DNA of 34,999 bases from Chloroflexota bacterium (GTDB lineage Bacteria > Chloroflexota > Anaerolineae > Anaerolineales > UBA11579). Location of the stretch: contig JABJGH010000012.1 of the NCBI GenBank assembly GCA_018662365.1, positions 1 to 34,999 on the forward strand, in the 5' to 3' direction. Both the position numbers and the translations under genes were made by a program. This document shows positions 23,056-31,070 of the stretch, piece by piece (the first letter of the stretch is position 1; each line of letters starts with the position of its first letter). Below the pieces are notes generated by a model that did not search any database, was not told the origin of the DNA, and saw nothing but the letters and a program-made list of their open reading frames with translations.

Positions 23056-23574
23056 ATGGAACGTTTAGGGTTATTACAAATGGGCGGCAAGGATGTCACT
23101 ATACTAGGTGAGGATATTGTTGTGGGACAAGATGCTCCCACATTTGCATTGCAAAACCAAGATTGGGAAGTAGTAGATGTGTTGGAAGCAACCAAGGGTA
23201 AAGTACGCATATTTACAGCATTACCCTCTTTGGCAACCGGTGTTTGCGATCTTGAGACGCGCACATTCAATAAGGCCGCTTCGGAATTGGATGAAAACAT
23301 TGTCATTGTCGGGATTAGTATGGATCTTCCTTACGCCCAAAAGAATTGGTGTGGGGCGGCTGGGGTAGAGAGAGTGCTGGTCCTATCAGATCATTTAGAA
23401 GCGGAATTTGGAATGAAGTACGGTTGCTTGATCAAAGAAAGAAGAATCCTTCGCAGAGCGGTTTTTGTCGTGGATGCTAATAATAAGGTTGCCTATGTGC
23501 ACTATATGGAAAGCCTTGGGAATGAACCAGATTATGATGCTGTTTTGAATGCAGCTCGCAGTGTTTTACCCTAG
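23056..23574 (+). CDS. tpx: Thiol peroxidase (Tpx-type peroxiredoxin)
   Basis: 172 residues of the atypical 2-Cys peroxiredoxin Tpx. The peroxidatic cysteine is in TGVCD (Cys63), within the PSLATGVCDLETRTFN stretch, and the resolving cysteine is in KNWCGAAG (Cys98). Further family marks are GISMDLPYAQ, LSDHLEAEFGMKYGCLI and the VFVVDANNKVAYVHYMES ending. The usual T-P-V-C signature has Gly for Pro. It reduces hydrogen and organic peroxides using thioredoxin. GGAG is 8 bases before the ATG. Its own transcription unit is likely, as about 190 non-coding bases lie upstream after a terminator. Confidence 0.92.
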   Translation: MERLGLLQMGGKDVTILGEDIVVGQDAPTFALQNQDWEVVDVLEATKGKVRIFTALPSLATGVCDLETRTFNKAASELDENIVIVGISMDLPYAQKNWCGAAGVERVLVLSDHLEAEFGMKYGCLIKERRILRRAVFVVDANNKVAYVHYMESLGNEPDYDAVLNAARSVLP

Positions 23575-23627
23575 AATAAAGGTTGTAATGAGTTGGAATT
23601 TTTTAGTTTGGTTTGGGAGTGAAGAAA

Positions 23628-24047
23628 ATGAAAAATAAAACTACACAAAATTTTTCACCACAAGATCAATCTTCTGGTGAACCCCGTTTTGTAATCTCAG
23701 GCGTTTATCGGCAAACAAGTTTTCAAGCCCATATTTGGCGCCCCCCAACCGATGTATTCGAAACAGAAAATGATATTGTAGTGCGAATGGAAATTGCAGG
23801 AATGAGAGATTCTGAATTTAATATTGGATTAGAAAAAAGGATTCTCTCGATACGAGGTGGACGGCCGCCATTGTCTGAGCATGGTGCCTATTACCAAATG
23901 GAAATAAATACTGGCGAATTTTTGTCCTTGGTGGAACTCCCCACTGCGGTTGAGTTTGATCAGATAAACGCTGAATATCAAGATGGCTTTCTTACAATTG
24001 TATTGCCCAAAGCCATTACTCAGCGCATTGATGTTAATCAAAAATAA
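23628..24047 (+). CDS. Small heat-shock protein, Hsp20/alpha-crystallin family
   Basis: 139 residues. The alpha-crystallin domain runs from about 45 to 135: DVFETENDIVVRMEIAGM, the EKRILSIRGGR strand, the INTGEFLSLVELPTAVE loop and the DGFLTIVLPKA ending, followed by a short C-terminal tail. It is an ATP-independent chaperone that holds unfolding proteins. The start at 23628 is preferred over an in-frame TTG at 23613, since GGGAG lies 8 bases before it. It sits 19 bases upstream of lon, so a heat-shock operon is likely. No CIRCE-like inverted repeat is visible upstream. Confidence 0.9.
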   Translation: MKNKTTQNFSPQDQSSGEPRFVISGVYRQTSFQAHIWRPPTDVFETENDIVVRMEIAGMRDSEFNIGLEKRILSIRGGRPPLSEHGAYYQMEINTGEFLSLVELPTAVEFDQINAEYQDGFLTIVLPKAITQRIDVNQK

Positions 24048-24066
24048 TAAAAGGTTTTAATAATAT

Positions 24067-26718
24067 ATGTCAGTTTCAAGATGGATCATTGATATGTTAG
24101 AAGTATTGAATTGGTTGGATGCAGATGAGGATTTAAATGATTTGCTTTTTCAACCCACGATTAACCGCGTCGTAAAAGATAATGGTGAGTTAGAAGGAAA
24201 TGGCGGTGAAATTTCACCCATACCCGACACCCTCCCTATTTTACCCCTGCGCGGTGTTGTGGTCTATCCGCATACAGCTGTTCCTTTAAATGTTGGTCAA
24301 CCACGCTCTATTCGTCTGGTGGATGATGTGATGGCTCGAGAGCGTTTGGTTGGTCTAGTAACCTCAAAAGACCCAGACTTGGAGAACCCTGGCCCAGATG
24401 ATCTATACAAGATCGGTACGGTTGCAAATATCAATCGCTTAGTCCGTGCGCCTGATGGCACAATACGATTGTTGGTTCAAGGTATTTCTCGTTTTAAATT
24501 AGGGGAATTTGTTTCAGAAAAGCCTTATTTGGAAGCCAAGATTGAGCTTTTACCTGAAGAAGAAGATGAGGATGAACTCGAACTTGAAGCTTTAGCTCGA
24601 AATGTGCGGAATCAATTTGAACGTATTACTGAATTGATCTCTTCAATCCCCCAAGAAATTGTAAATTCCGTCCTGCAAATGGAAGATCCCCTTCAAACCG
24701 CCTACACCATCGCAAATTTCCAAAGAATGGATATGGTGGACGCTCAAAAATTGCTTGAGATCAAATCGGTTTCCGAAAAGCTTCATACGCTAACTAGTAT
24801 TTTGGCTAGAGAAGTAGAGGTCTTAGAATTGGGTCAGAAGATCCAAAATGAAGCCCGGACAGAAATTGAAAAAATGCAAAGAGATTATTTCTTGCGGGAA
24901 CAATTGAAAGCGATCCAACGCGAACTTGGTGAGCAGGACGAGCAAACCGCCGAAATTGACGATTTTCGAGAAAAGATCACAGCAGCTGAAATGACCGAGG
25001 AAGCAGAGAAGCAATCTCTGCGAGAATTAGATCGCCTCTCAAAACTATCTTCAGCCTCAGCAGAATATGGCGTGATCCGCACATATTTAGACTGGTTGGT
25101 GAATCTGCCATGGCAAAAGATCTCTGAAGAAAATTTTGATATTGCTCATGCTCGAGAAGTATTGGATGATGACCATTACGGACTTGAGGATGTCAAAGAA
25201 CGTTTGCTTGAATTTTTGGCGGTACGAAAATTGCGAAACGAACGCCAAGTATATTTCAAGAAAAAGGAAAGTTCCGATCAAATTCGGCAGGTAAGAGAGG
25301 GTGTGATCCTTTGCTTTGTGGGACCTCCTGGTGTAGGTAAAACTTCTTTAGGTCAGTCTATAGCTAGAGCATTGGGAAGGAAATTTGTTCGAATTTCTTT
25401 GGGTGGGGTTCGTGATGAAGCTGAAATTAGAGGCCATCGACGAACTTATATTGGCGCATTGCCTGGGCGAATTCTGCAAGCCTTAAGACGTTCCGAATCA
25501 CGTAATCCGATTTTTATGATGGATGAGATCGATAAACTTGGCCACGATTTCCGAGGGGATCCTGCATCCGCATTGCTTGAGGTACTTGATCCAGAACAGA
25601 ATTCAGAGTTCAGAGATCATTATATGGAAGTTGCATTTGATCTTTCACAGGTGATGTTCATCACCACTGCAAATTCCCTGAGTACAATTCCTGGTCCATT
25701 GCGTGATCGAATGGAAATCATTGAAATTTCAAGTTACACCGAGGGAGATAAGATAGAAATTGCTAAGGGTTATCTCGTTCCTCGACAGTTGAGAGAAAAC
25801 GGGTTGCGTAAATCTGAGGCAACGTTTAATAAGAAAGCGATCCAAACAATCATTAGATCCTATACTCGGGAAGCAGGGGTGCGAAACTTAGAACGAGAAA
25901 TAGGCTCTGTTTTCCGCAAAGTGGTCACCCAAATTGCCGAAGGAAAGGTGAAGAAGGTCAGAATAACTCCTGACCTAGTCCGTGAATATTTGGGTAGACC
26001 AAAATATTTCAATACGGATGAAATCTCAACCCGGACATCTTTACCAGGTGTTGCAACCGGGCTTTCATGGACACCATTTGGTGGCGATGTATTATTCATT
26101 GAGGCCACAGGAATGCCGGGTGGAAAAGGTTTTCAACTGACTGGCTCTCTTGGAGATGTAATGCAGGAATCTGCGCGAGCGGCTTTATCCTATGTGCGTT
26201 CCCATGCGGATAAACTGAATATTGACCCCGAATATTTTGAAAATAAGGATATCCATTTGCATGTTCCTGCTGGTGCCCAACCAAAGGATGGCCCTTCGGC
26301 GGGTGTGACGATCGCGACCACATTGGTTTCGTTGGTCTCCAATCGCCCGATTAAACCCGAAGTCGCAATGACCGGAGAAATCACCCTTCGCGGACAAGTG
26401 ATGCCTGTGGGTGGAATTAAAGAAAAAATGCTCGCTGCCCATCGTGCCGGATTAAAGGAAGTTATATTGCCAGCCCGAAATGAAGCGGACTTGGAAGAAC
26501 TTCCAGAAGAAGTTCTTCGTGATATTAAATTCCATTTTGTGGATACCGTAGATCAGGTATTCGAACTAGCTCTTACAAAAGCAAAAAGTAAAAAGCAAAC
26601 AAAAAACAGCTCGAAACCAGCAGTTAAAAAGAAATCCACCAGCAAGAAAGCAACTGGCTCCCAGATTTCTGCTAGCAAAAAAAATGTGGCGAAATCAAAA
26701 GAAAAGCCAGTTAAGTAA
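24067..26718 (+). CDS. lon: ATP-dependent protease Lon
   Basis: 883 residues. The LAN substrate-recognition domain starts near 55 ([13 protein letters not shown]), followed by the helical arm with [13 protein letters not shown], the AAA module with Walker A GPPGVGKT at 419-426 and Walker [11 protein letters not shown] at 483-492, and the C-terminal serine protease domain with catalytic Ser744 (DGPSAG) and Lys787 (GGIKEK). It degrades damaged and regulatory proteins. Residues from about 838 to the end are a lysine- and serine-rich disordered tail absent from E. coli Lon. It follows hsp20 by 19 bases and precedes the response regulator by 13, so all are probably one unit. A start at the internal ATG 24094 is possible. 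Confidence 0.97.
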   Translation: MSVSRWIIDMLEVLNWLDADEDLNDLLFQPTINRVVKDNGELEGNGGEISPIPDTLPILPLRGVVVYPHTAVPLNVGQPRSIRLVDDVMARERLVGLVTSKDPDLENPGPDDLYKIGTVANINRLVRAPDGTIRLLVQGISRFKLGEFVSEKPYLEAKIELLPEEEDEDELELEALARNVRNQFERITELISSIPQEIVNSVLQMEDPLQTAYTIANFQRMDMVDAQKLLEIKSVSEKLHTLTSILAREVEVLELGQKIQNEARTEIEKMQRDYFLREQLKAIQRELGEQDEQTAEIDDFREKITAAEMTEEAEKQSLRELDRLSKLSSASAEYGVIRTYLDWLVNLPWQKISEENFDIAHAREVLDDDHYGLEDVKERLLEFLAVRKLRNERQVYFKKKESSDQIRQVREGVILCFVGPPGVGKTSLGQSIARALGRKFVRISLGGVRDEAEIRGHRRTYIGALPGRILQALRRSESRNPIFMMDEIDKLGHDFRGDPASALLEVLDPEQNSEFRDHYMEVAFDLSQVMFITTANSLSTIPGPLRDRMEIIEISSYTEGDKIEIAKGYLVPRQLRENGLRKSEATFNKKAIQTIIRSYTREAGVRNLEREIGSVFRKVVTQIAEGKVKKVRITPDLVREYLGRPKYFNTDEISTRTSLPGVATGLSWTPFGGDVLFIEATGMPGGKGFQLTGSLGDVMQESARAALSYVRSHADKLNIDPEYFENKDIHLHVPAGAQPKDGPSAGVTIATTLVSLVSNRPIKPEVAMTGEITLRGQVMPVGGIKEKMLAAHRAGLKEVILPARNEADLEELPEEVLRDIKFHFVDTVDQVFELALTKAKSKKQTKNSSKPAVKKKSTSKKATGSQISASKKNVAKSKEKPVK

Positions 26719-26731
26719 AATAGAATAACAA

Positions 26732-27091
26732 ATGAAAAAAGTAATGCTATTAGAAGACGACCCGACAATGTTAGAATTATTAAAAACATTGCTACAGATA
26801 GAGGGTTATAAAGTAAAAACAATATCAAATACCGATCATATTATTACTGAAGTTCAGGAATATATGCCCGAAATTATCCTGATGGATGTCCATCTGGGTA
26901 ATGGGCAAGATGGCGGCAAAGTATTAACTGCAATTAAGGCAGAAGAATCCCTGGCTGATGTAAAAATCATCATGACTAGTGGTTCTGACTTACGAAAAGA
27001 ATGTATCTCAAATGGGGCTAATGACTTTTTATTCAAGCCTTACATGCCAGATGAATTGATCGGAAAGATCGAAAATTTGATAGTGGAATAA
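26732..27091 (+). CDS. Stand-alone response regulator receiver domain
   Basis: A 119-residue CheY-like receiver without an output domain. The acidic pocket is Asp9-Asp10, the phosphorylation site is Asp52 in LMDVHLG, the switch residue is Thr82 (or Ser83) in MTSG, and Lys102 is in FKPYMP. No histidine kinase is encoded in the window. It sits 13 bases after lon and 29 before the PHP/AlbA_2-like protein, on the same strand, which raises the idea of phosphorylation-controlled interaction with one of them; that link is inference. Confidence 0.92.
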   Translation: MKKVMLLEDDPTMLELLKTLLQIEGYKVKTISNTDHIITEVQEYMPEIILMDVHLGNGQDGGKVLTAIKAEESLADVKIIMTSGSDLRKECISNGANDFLFKPYMPDELIGKIENLIVE

Positions 27092-27120
27092 ACCCTTTAT
27101 CCAATTAAAGAGAATATATA

Positions 27121-28887
27121 ATGACAAACAATAATACGCGTACTTCACGAAAGTGGTATGCAATCGACTTACATTTACACACTCCCGCATCCAGTGATTA
27201 TCAAGAAAGAGATGTGACCAATTTACAAATTTTGCAGCAGGCTGAAGCACGGGGTTTAGATATGGTCGCTTACACCGATCATAATACTGTAGCTGGCTAC
27301 CGCAAAATGAAAGAAGAGATCGACCAACTTCAGATGTTGAAGGATATGAAACGCATTCTTCCAGAAGAAGATGCAAGTTTAATAGAATACCAACGATTAC
27401 TAGGGAAAATAACTGTTTTGCCAGGATTTGAATTTACGGCAACGTTTGGATTTCATATTCTCGGTGTTTTCCCGCCAGAAAAACCGGTTAGAGATATTGA
27501 ACATTTATTGTTAGACCTCAATGTTCCTTCTGATCAATTAGACGAAGGCTCAGCCACGATTGGCGCTTCAGCTGACGTGCTCAGGGCGTATCAAGTGATC
27601 AATGATGCCGGTGGAATGGTCATCGCCGCGCATGCGAACTCGAGTAATGGTGTGGCAATGCGGGGGTTTTCCTTTGGGGGCCAAACGAAAATTGCCTATA
27701 CTCAAGACCCAAATTTAATTGCTCTAGAAGTAACAGACCTTGAAAATTACGGACGTCGAAAAACAGCTAGTTTTTTCAATGGAAGTAAGCCTGAATATCC
27801 GCGTCGAATGCATTGTATTCAAGGATCTGATGCACACCGAATGGTGACCGACTCTAAACGAAAAAAGAATTTGGGGATCGGAGATCGGGCAACAGACGTT
27901 TTGGTCCACGAAAATACCTTTGAAGCCTTGAGGGAACTGTTTCAGGGAAATGATTTTTCTCGGACTCGTCCCCATCAGAAAAAGAAAGGTGGCGACGAAT
28001 TTGATTTCCTTAAATCAGCTCTGGAAGAGGGAAGTAATATTGTCCAAGAGTTTCATGAGGGAATGACTGCTAGAGGAGGGAAGCTTATTGCAGTGATCTC
28101 TGATGTTTGTGCGTTTGCAAACACTATTGGCGGCACCATTTACATTGGCGCGAGCAATGATTCTTCACAATCTCCGGTTGGGATAAGTAACCCAGCCAAT
28201 GCAATTAAACAATTGGAAAAAGAAATTAGTAACCGGATCAGCCCCCCATTAACCTGTACGGTAAATTCGCAGAAATCCGGAAATAAAGACATTATCCAGG
28301 TGATCATTCCTCGGGGTGATGACCCTCCCTATGCCGTGGACGATAATAAGATCTTTGTGCGTGCTGAGGCCGAAACGGGGTTAGCTGTCCGTGACGAAAT
28401 TGTGAGTTTGGTTCAACGTGGAAAGAGTGTTCCTGTTGTCATACCGACGAAACCAGAAGTTACTCAAGTGGCTCCCGCAAAAAAATCTAAAAAGATTGGC
28501 AAATTGAGCAAGCCCAAAGATGGCATACAACCTCCAAGAACAGGCGTGGAAGTTACCTCAGTAACTGAGCGTAGCGGAGTGGCCTATTATTCGGTGAAAG
28601 ATTTGCGAAATGGTAATCAAGTCAAAAATGTGACAGAAAAATCTGCCAGACGCTTATGGCATTATGCGATTATGAATTATGCCAAATTGCCTGCAGAAAC
28701 TAAAAGACCCAAAGCTGAATGGCAGGGGAATATTGGGTTGATCAACACTAGCAAACAAGGTAAAAGTCAGCGTTACGACTTAGTGCGAAAACAGGGGAAT
28801 GTATATCGCTATTACTTTGGCGTCACTGAAGATGGTATTCATGGCTCATGGCGGAAGTTAGTAGGCTTAGACACAGAAGATGATTAG
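27121..28887 (+). CDS. PHP phosphoesterase fused to an AlbA_2-like domain
   Basis: 588 residues in three parts. The N-terminal PHP domain (about 10-285) has a full metal set: His18 and His20 in DLHLH, Asp53-His54 in YTDHN, Glu104 in GFEF, His171 in AAHANS, and Asp237/His239 in GSDAHR. Such domains hydrolyse phosphodiesters or phosphomonoesters, often of nucleotides. Residues 300-432 resemble the Schlafen AlbA_2 (former AAA_4) fold: EFHEGMTARGGKLIAVISDVCAFANTIGGTIYIGASN and QVIIPRGDDPPYAV. After a basic proline-rich linker (about 440-475) comes a roughly 115-residue C-terminal domain (YYSVKDLRNGNQV to VYRYYFGVTEDGIHGSWRKLV) that I do not recognise. It overlaps the moaB gene by 8 bases. Possible nucleotide or RNA processing; function unproven. 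Confidence 0.8.
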   Translation: MTNNNTRTSRKWYAIDLHLHTPASSDYQERDVTNLQILQQAEARGLDMVAYTDHNTVAGYRKMKEEIDQLQMLKDMKRILPEEDASLIEYQRLLGKITVLPGFEFTATFGFHILGVFPPEKPVRDIEHLLLDLNVPSDQLDEGSATIGASADVLRAYQVINDAGGMVIAAHANSSNGVAMRGFSFGGQTKIAYTQDPNLIALEVTDLENYGRRKTASFFNGSKPEYPRRMHCIQGSDAHRMVTDSKRKKNLGIGDRATDVLVHENTFEALRELFQGNDFSRTRPHQKKKGGDEFDFLKSALEEGSNIVQEFHEGMTARGGKLIAVISDVCAFANTIGGTIYIGASNDSSQSPVGISNPANAIKQLEKEISNRISPPLTCTVNSQKSGNKDIIQVIIPRGDDPPYAVDDNKIFVRAEAETGLAVRDEIVSLVQRGKSVPVVIPTKPEVTQVAPAKKSKKIGKLSKPKDGIQPPRTGVEVTSVTERSGVAYYSVKDLRNGNQVKNVTEKSARRLWHYAIMNYAKLPAETKRPKAEWQGNIGLINTSKQGKSQRYDLVRKQGNVYRYYFGVTEDGIHGSWRKLVGLDTEDD

Positions 28888-29377
28888 AGTTGGTATTCTT
28901 ACGGTATCAGACCGTTCCTCGAGAGGGGAACGGGAAGACCTATCTGGTCCTGCATTGAAAACATTAGTTCAAGAGCAGGGTTGGGAGGTTTCAGTTTCAT
29001 CAATCGTACCCGATAACCTAGAAGTAATAAAATCCACCCTGATCTCATGGGTGGATTTTGAGAAATTGGACTTAGTCTTAACGACTGGGGGGACAGGATT
29101 TGCTCAAAGAGATATTACCCCCGAAGCAACATTAGAAATTATTGATCGAAATGCACCGGGCATTGCAGAAGCGATGCGGGCGCAAAGTTTAAAAATCACT
29201 GATCATGCGATGCTTTCTCGGGCAATTGCTGGAATACGAAAAACCACTTTAATTGTAAATTTTCCCGGTAGCCCAAAAGCTGCAACAGAAAATTTTGCGG
29301 TAATTCAGTCGGTTATCCCCCATGCGATTCAATTATTGAAAGATGATCCCGCGGCAGAGGGATCGCATCAAATCTGA
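28880..29377 (+). CDS. MoaB/MogA-type molybdenum cofactor protein
   Basis: 165 residues of the MoaB/MogA family, which adenylate molybdopterin in molybdenum-cofactor synthesis. The family marks are present: GILTVSDRSSRGEREDLSGP at the N-terminus, the TTGGTGFAQRDITPEAT ligand loop (68-84), the GIAEAMR stretch and the LIVNFPGSPKA segment. The length fits MogA/MoaB rather than MoeA. No other cofactor gene (moaA, moaC, moaE, moeA) is nearby. Its start overlaps the PHP-AlbA_2-like gene by 8 bases, so the two are co-translated; whether the functions are related is not clear. The gap to the convergent acyl-CoA dehydrogenase is only 7 bases, and I see no terminator. Confidence 0.9.
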   Translation: MIRVGILTVSDRSSRGEREDLSGPALKTLVQEQGWEVSVSSIVPDNLEVIKSTLISWVDFEKLDLVLTTGGTGFAQRDITPEATLEIIDRNAPGIAEAMRAQSLKITDHAMLSRAIAGIRKTTLIVNFPGSPKAATENFAVIQSVIPHAIQLLKDDPAAEGSHQI

Positions 29378-29384
29378 AATGTTT

Positions 29385-30536
29385 TTATTTTCCAGCCATT
29401 TCTAATCTTGATATGACCAACCTCTGAATTTCACTTGTTCCTTCTCCAATGGTCATTAGTCGTGTATCTCTGTAAAATCGTTCCACAGGGTATTCCCTGC
29501 TATAACCATAACCTCCCAAGATTTGAATGGCATTTCGGCAAACACGCTCAGACATTTCTGATGCAAATAGCTTTGCCATGGCCGCTTCTTTGGTGAATGG
29601 TTTCCCTTTATCCTTCAGATTGGCAGCATGATAGACCATTAGCCGGGCCGCTTTTATCTCAGTAGCGGCATCTGCAATCATCCATTGAATGGCCTGCTTG
29701 TCCGCCAAGGTTTTTCCAAACATCTTTCTATCTTTGGCGTATTGCATTGAAACTTCGTGAGCCGCTCTAGCTAAGCCGATCGATAAAGCGCCAATACTCA
29801 CCCGTCCGCTATCTAGGGTTTGCAAGGTATATTTTAATCCATGGCCCTCCTCACCGATCAGGTACCCTTCAGGCACAGTGACGTTATCATAGGATAAAGC
29901 ATGGGTCATTGATCCGTTTAACCCCATCTTTTTTTCTGCGGGTCCCACATGAAGGCCTTTTGCATCAATGGGAACCAAGATCAAACTATAGGCATTCGTA
30001 TCGGAATCTGGGTCAGTTCTCACCAAGGTAATCACGAATTCTCCAACCCCCGGGTTAGTGATCCACATTTTGGACCCATTGATCACCCAGTCCGTCCCCT
30101 TTTTTTCAGCTTTGGTTTGGATACTTCCTTTGAGATCTGATCCACCACCCGGTTCGGTAAGAGCCAATGCGGCTAATTTCCCCTCCCCAGAAACTACCTT
30201 TGGCAGAAATTGACGTTTTAATTCTTCTGACCCAAAATTTGCAAGTGGTGCACATCCAAGCCCGTTGTGGGCAGAGATTGCCAAGGCAGTACTCCCACAA
30301 CCCCAGCCCAATTCTTCTATAGCTATTGCAACATCTAAAGTATCCATCTCAGAACCCCCAAACTCTTCAGGAACCATCATGCCCAAAAGGCCGAGGGGAC
30401 CCATTTTTTTGGTCGCTTCCCAATTGAATTTTCCAGTGAGATCAATTTCGTGAGCCCGAGGACGTAATTCTTTTTCTGCAAAGGCATGAACTGTAGCTTG
30501 CCATAACTTTTGCTCTTTGCTTAGATCAAAATCCAT
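29385..30536 (-). CDS. Acyl-CoA dehydrogenase
   Basis: A 383-residue flavoenzyme that introduces the alpha-beta double bond in acyl-CoAs. Visible: LTEPGGGSDLKG and WVINGSKMWITN flavin/substrate loops, the GYSREYPVERFYRDTR segment, and the catalytic glutamate Glu365 in GEGTSEIQRL near the C-terminus, the position used by short/medium-chain enzymes. GGAG lies 8 bases before the ATG. It is the last gene of the minus-strand operon with the C39-like and ACS-like genes (24-base gap), which fits activation then oxidation of a carboxylic acid. Substrate chain length cannot be read. Confidence 0.93.
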   Translation of the reverse strand: MDFDLSKEQKLWQATVHAFAEKELRPRAHEIDLTGKFNWEATKKMGPLGLLGMMVPEEFGGSEMDTLDVAIAIEELGWGCGSTALAISAHNGLGCAPLANFGSEELKRQFLPKVVSGEGKLAALALTEPGGGSDLKGSIQTKAEKKGTDWVINGSKMWITNPGVGEFVITLVRTDPDSDTNAYSLILVPIDAKGLHVGPAEKKMGLNGSMTHALSYDNVTVPEGYLIGEEGHGLKYTLQTLDSGRVSIGALSIGLARAAHEVSMQYAKDRKMFGKTLADKQAIQWMIADAATEIKAARLMVYHAANLKDKGKPFTKEAAMAKLFASEMSERVCRNAIQILGGYGYSREYPVERFYRDTRLMTIGEGTSEIQRLVISRLEMAGK

Positions 30537-30560
30537 TTTTTTCTCCTAAAGATATTAATA

Positions 30561-31070
30561 TTATTTTCGTTTGATCTCGACTAGCATATTGAGTGACCAT
30601 TTCCACTGTATTCTGAATTTCTCTTCTGAAATGAAATAGATCGTGTTTTTCTTCTTGGCAGGGTTAACAAATCCCCATCCCTTGGTTTCATCGAAAGCAA
30701 CCAGTGGCATTACATGAGCGTATAGAGGTTTCCATCGGCCAATGATTGGAAGCAAAATGATATCTTGATTAATCTTCTCTTTTAGTTGTTCTTCTTTCTT
30801 AAACATACGCCAAGATGCTCTTAATCCAAATTGTTTGGCGGCATCGGTCATCCCCCAGGGCATGACTGCATTGTCGGGAATGCGTCGAAATAATGGGAAT
30901 GCCCCCCGCCAAGTAAAACCATTCAATTCTTGACCAAGTTCATATCCATCTACGGAGGTTTGATTAAAAACATTGCATGCCATGGCCACACTGATCGCCG
31001 CACAATCATTTGTTTTTCCTTGGAATTGATGGGTATCTTGTAGAGCAGTAATATAGGCAGATTGAATCAT
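30561..31070 (-). CDS. C39-like papain-fold cysteine peptidase
   Basis: 169 residues with the layout of the peptidase C39-like fold: oxyanion Gln17 (HQFQGKTNDCA), nucleophile Cys23 in NDCAAISVAMA, His119 in LYAHVMPLVAF, and Asn136 in WGFVNPA as the third residue. So a thiol peptidase or amidase is likely. It has no signal peptide or membrane segment, unlike the C39 domains of bacteriocin ABC exporters. The ATG overlaps the stop of the ACS-like gene (ATGA), and the acyl-CoA dehydrogenase begins 24 bases later, so it is tightly embedded in a fatty-acid operon. What it cleaves is unknown. Confidence 0.65.
   Translation of the reverse strand: MIQSAYITALQDTHQFQGKTNDCAAISVAMACNVFNQTSVDGYELGQELNGFTWRGAFPLFRRIPDNAVMPWGMTDAAKQFGLRASWRMFKKEEQLKEKINQDIILLPIIGRWKPLYAHVMPLVAFDETKGWGFVNPAKKKNTIYFISEEKFRIQWKWSLNMLVEIKRK

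Noticed and set aside
26553-26828. Minus-strand 91-residue hydrophobic open frame over the end of lon
   Set aside because: It is the antisense of the lysine-rich Lon tail, which always yields Phe/Leu-rich frames; no ribosome-binding site.
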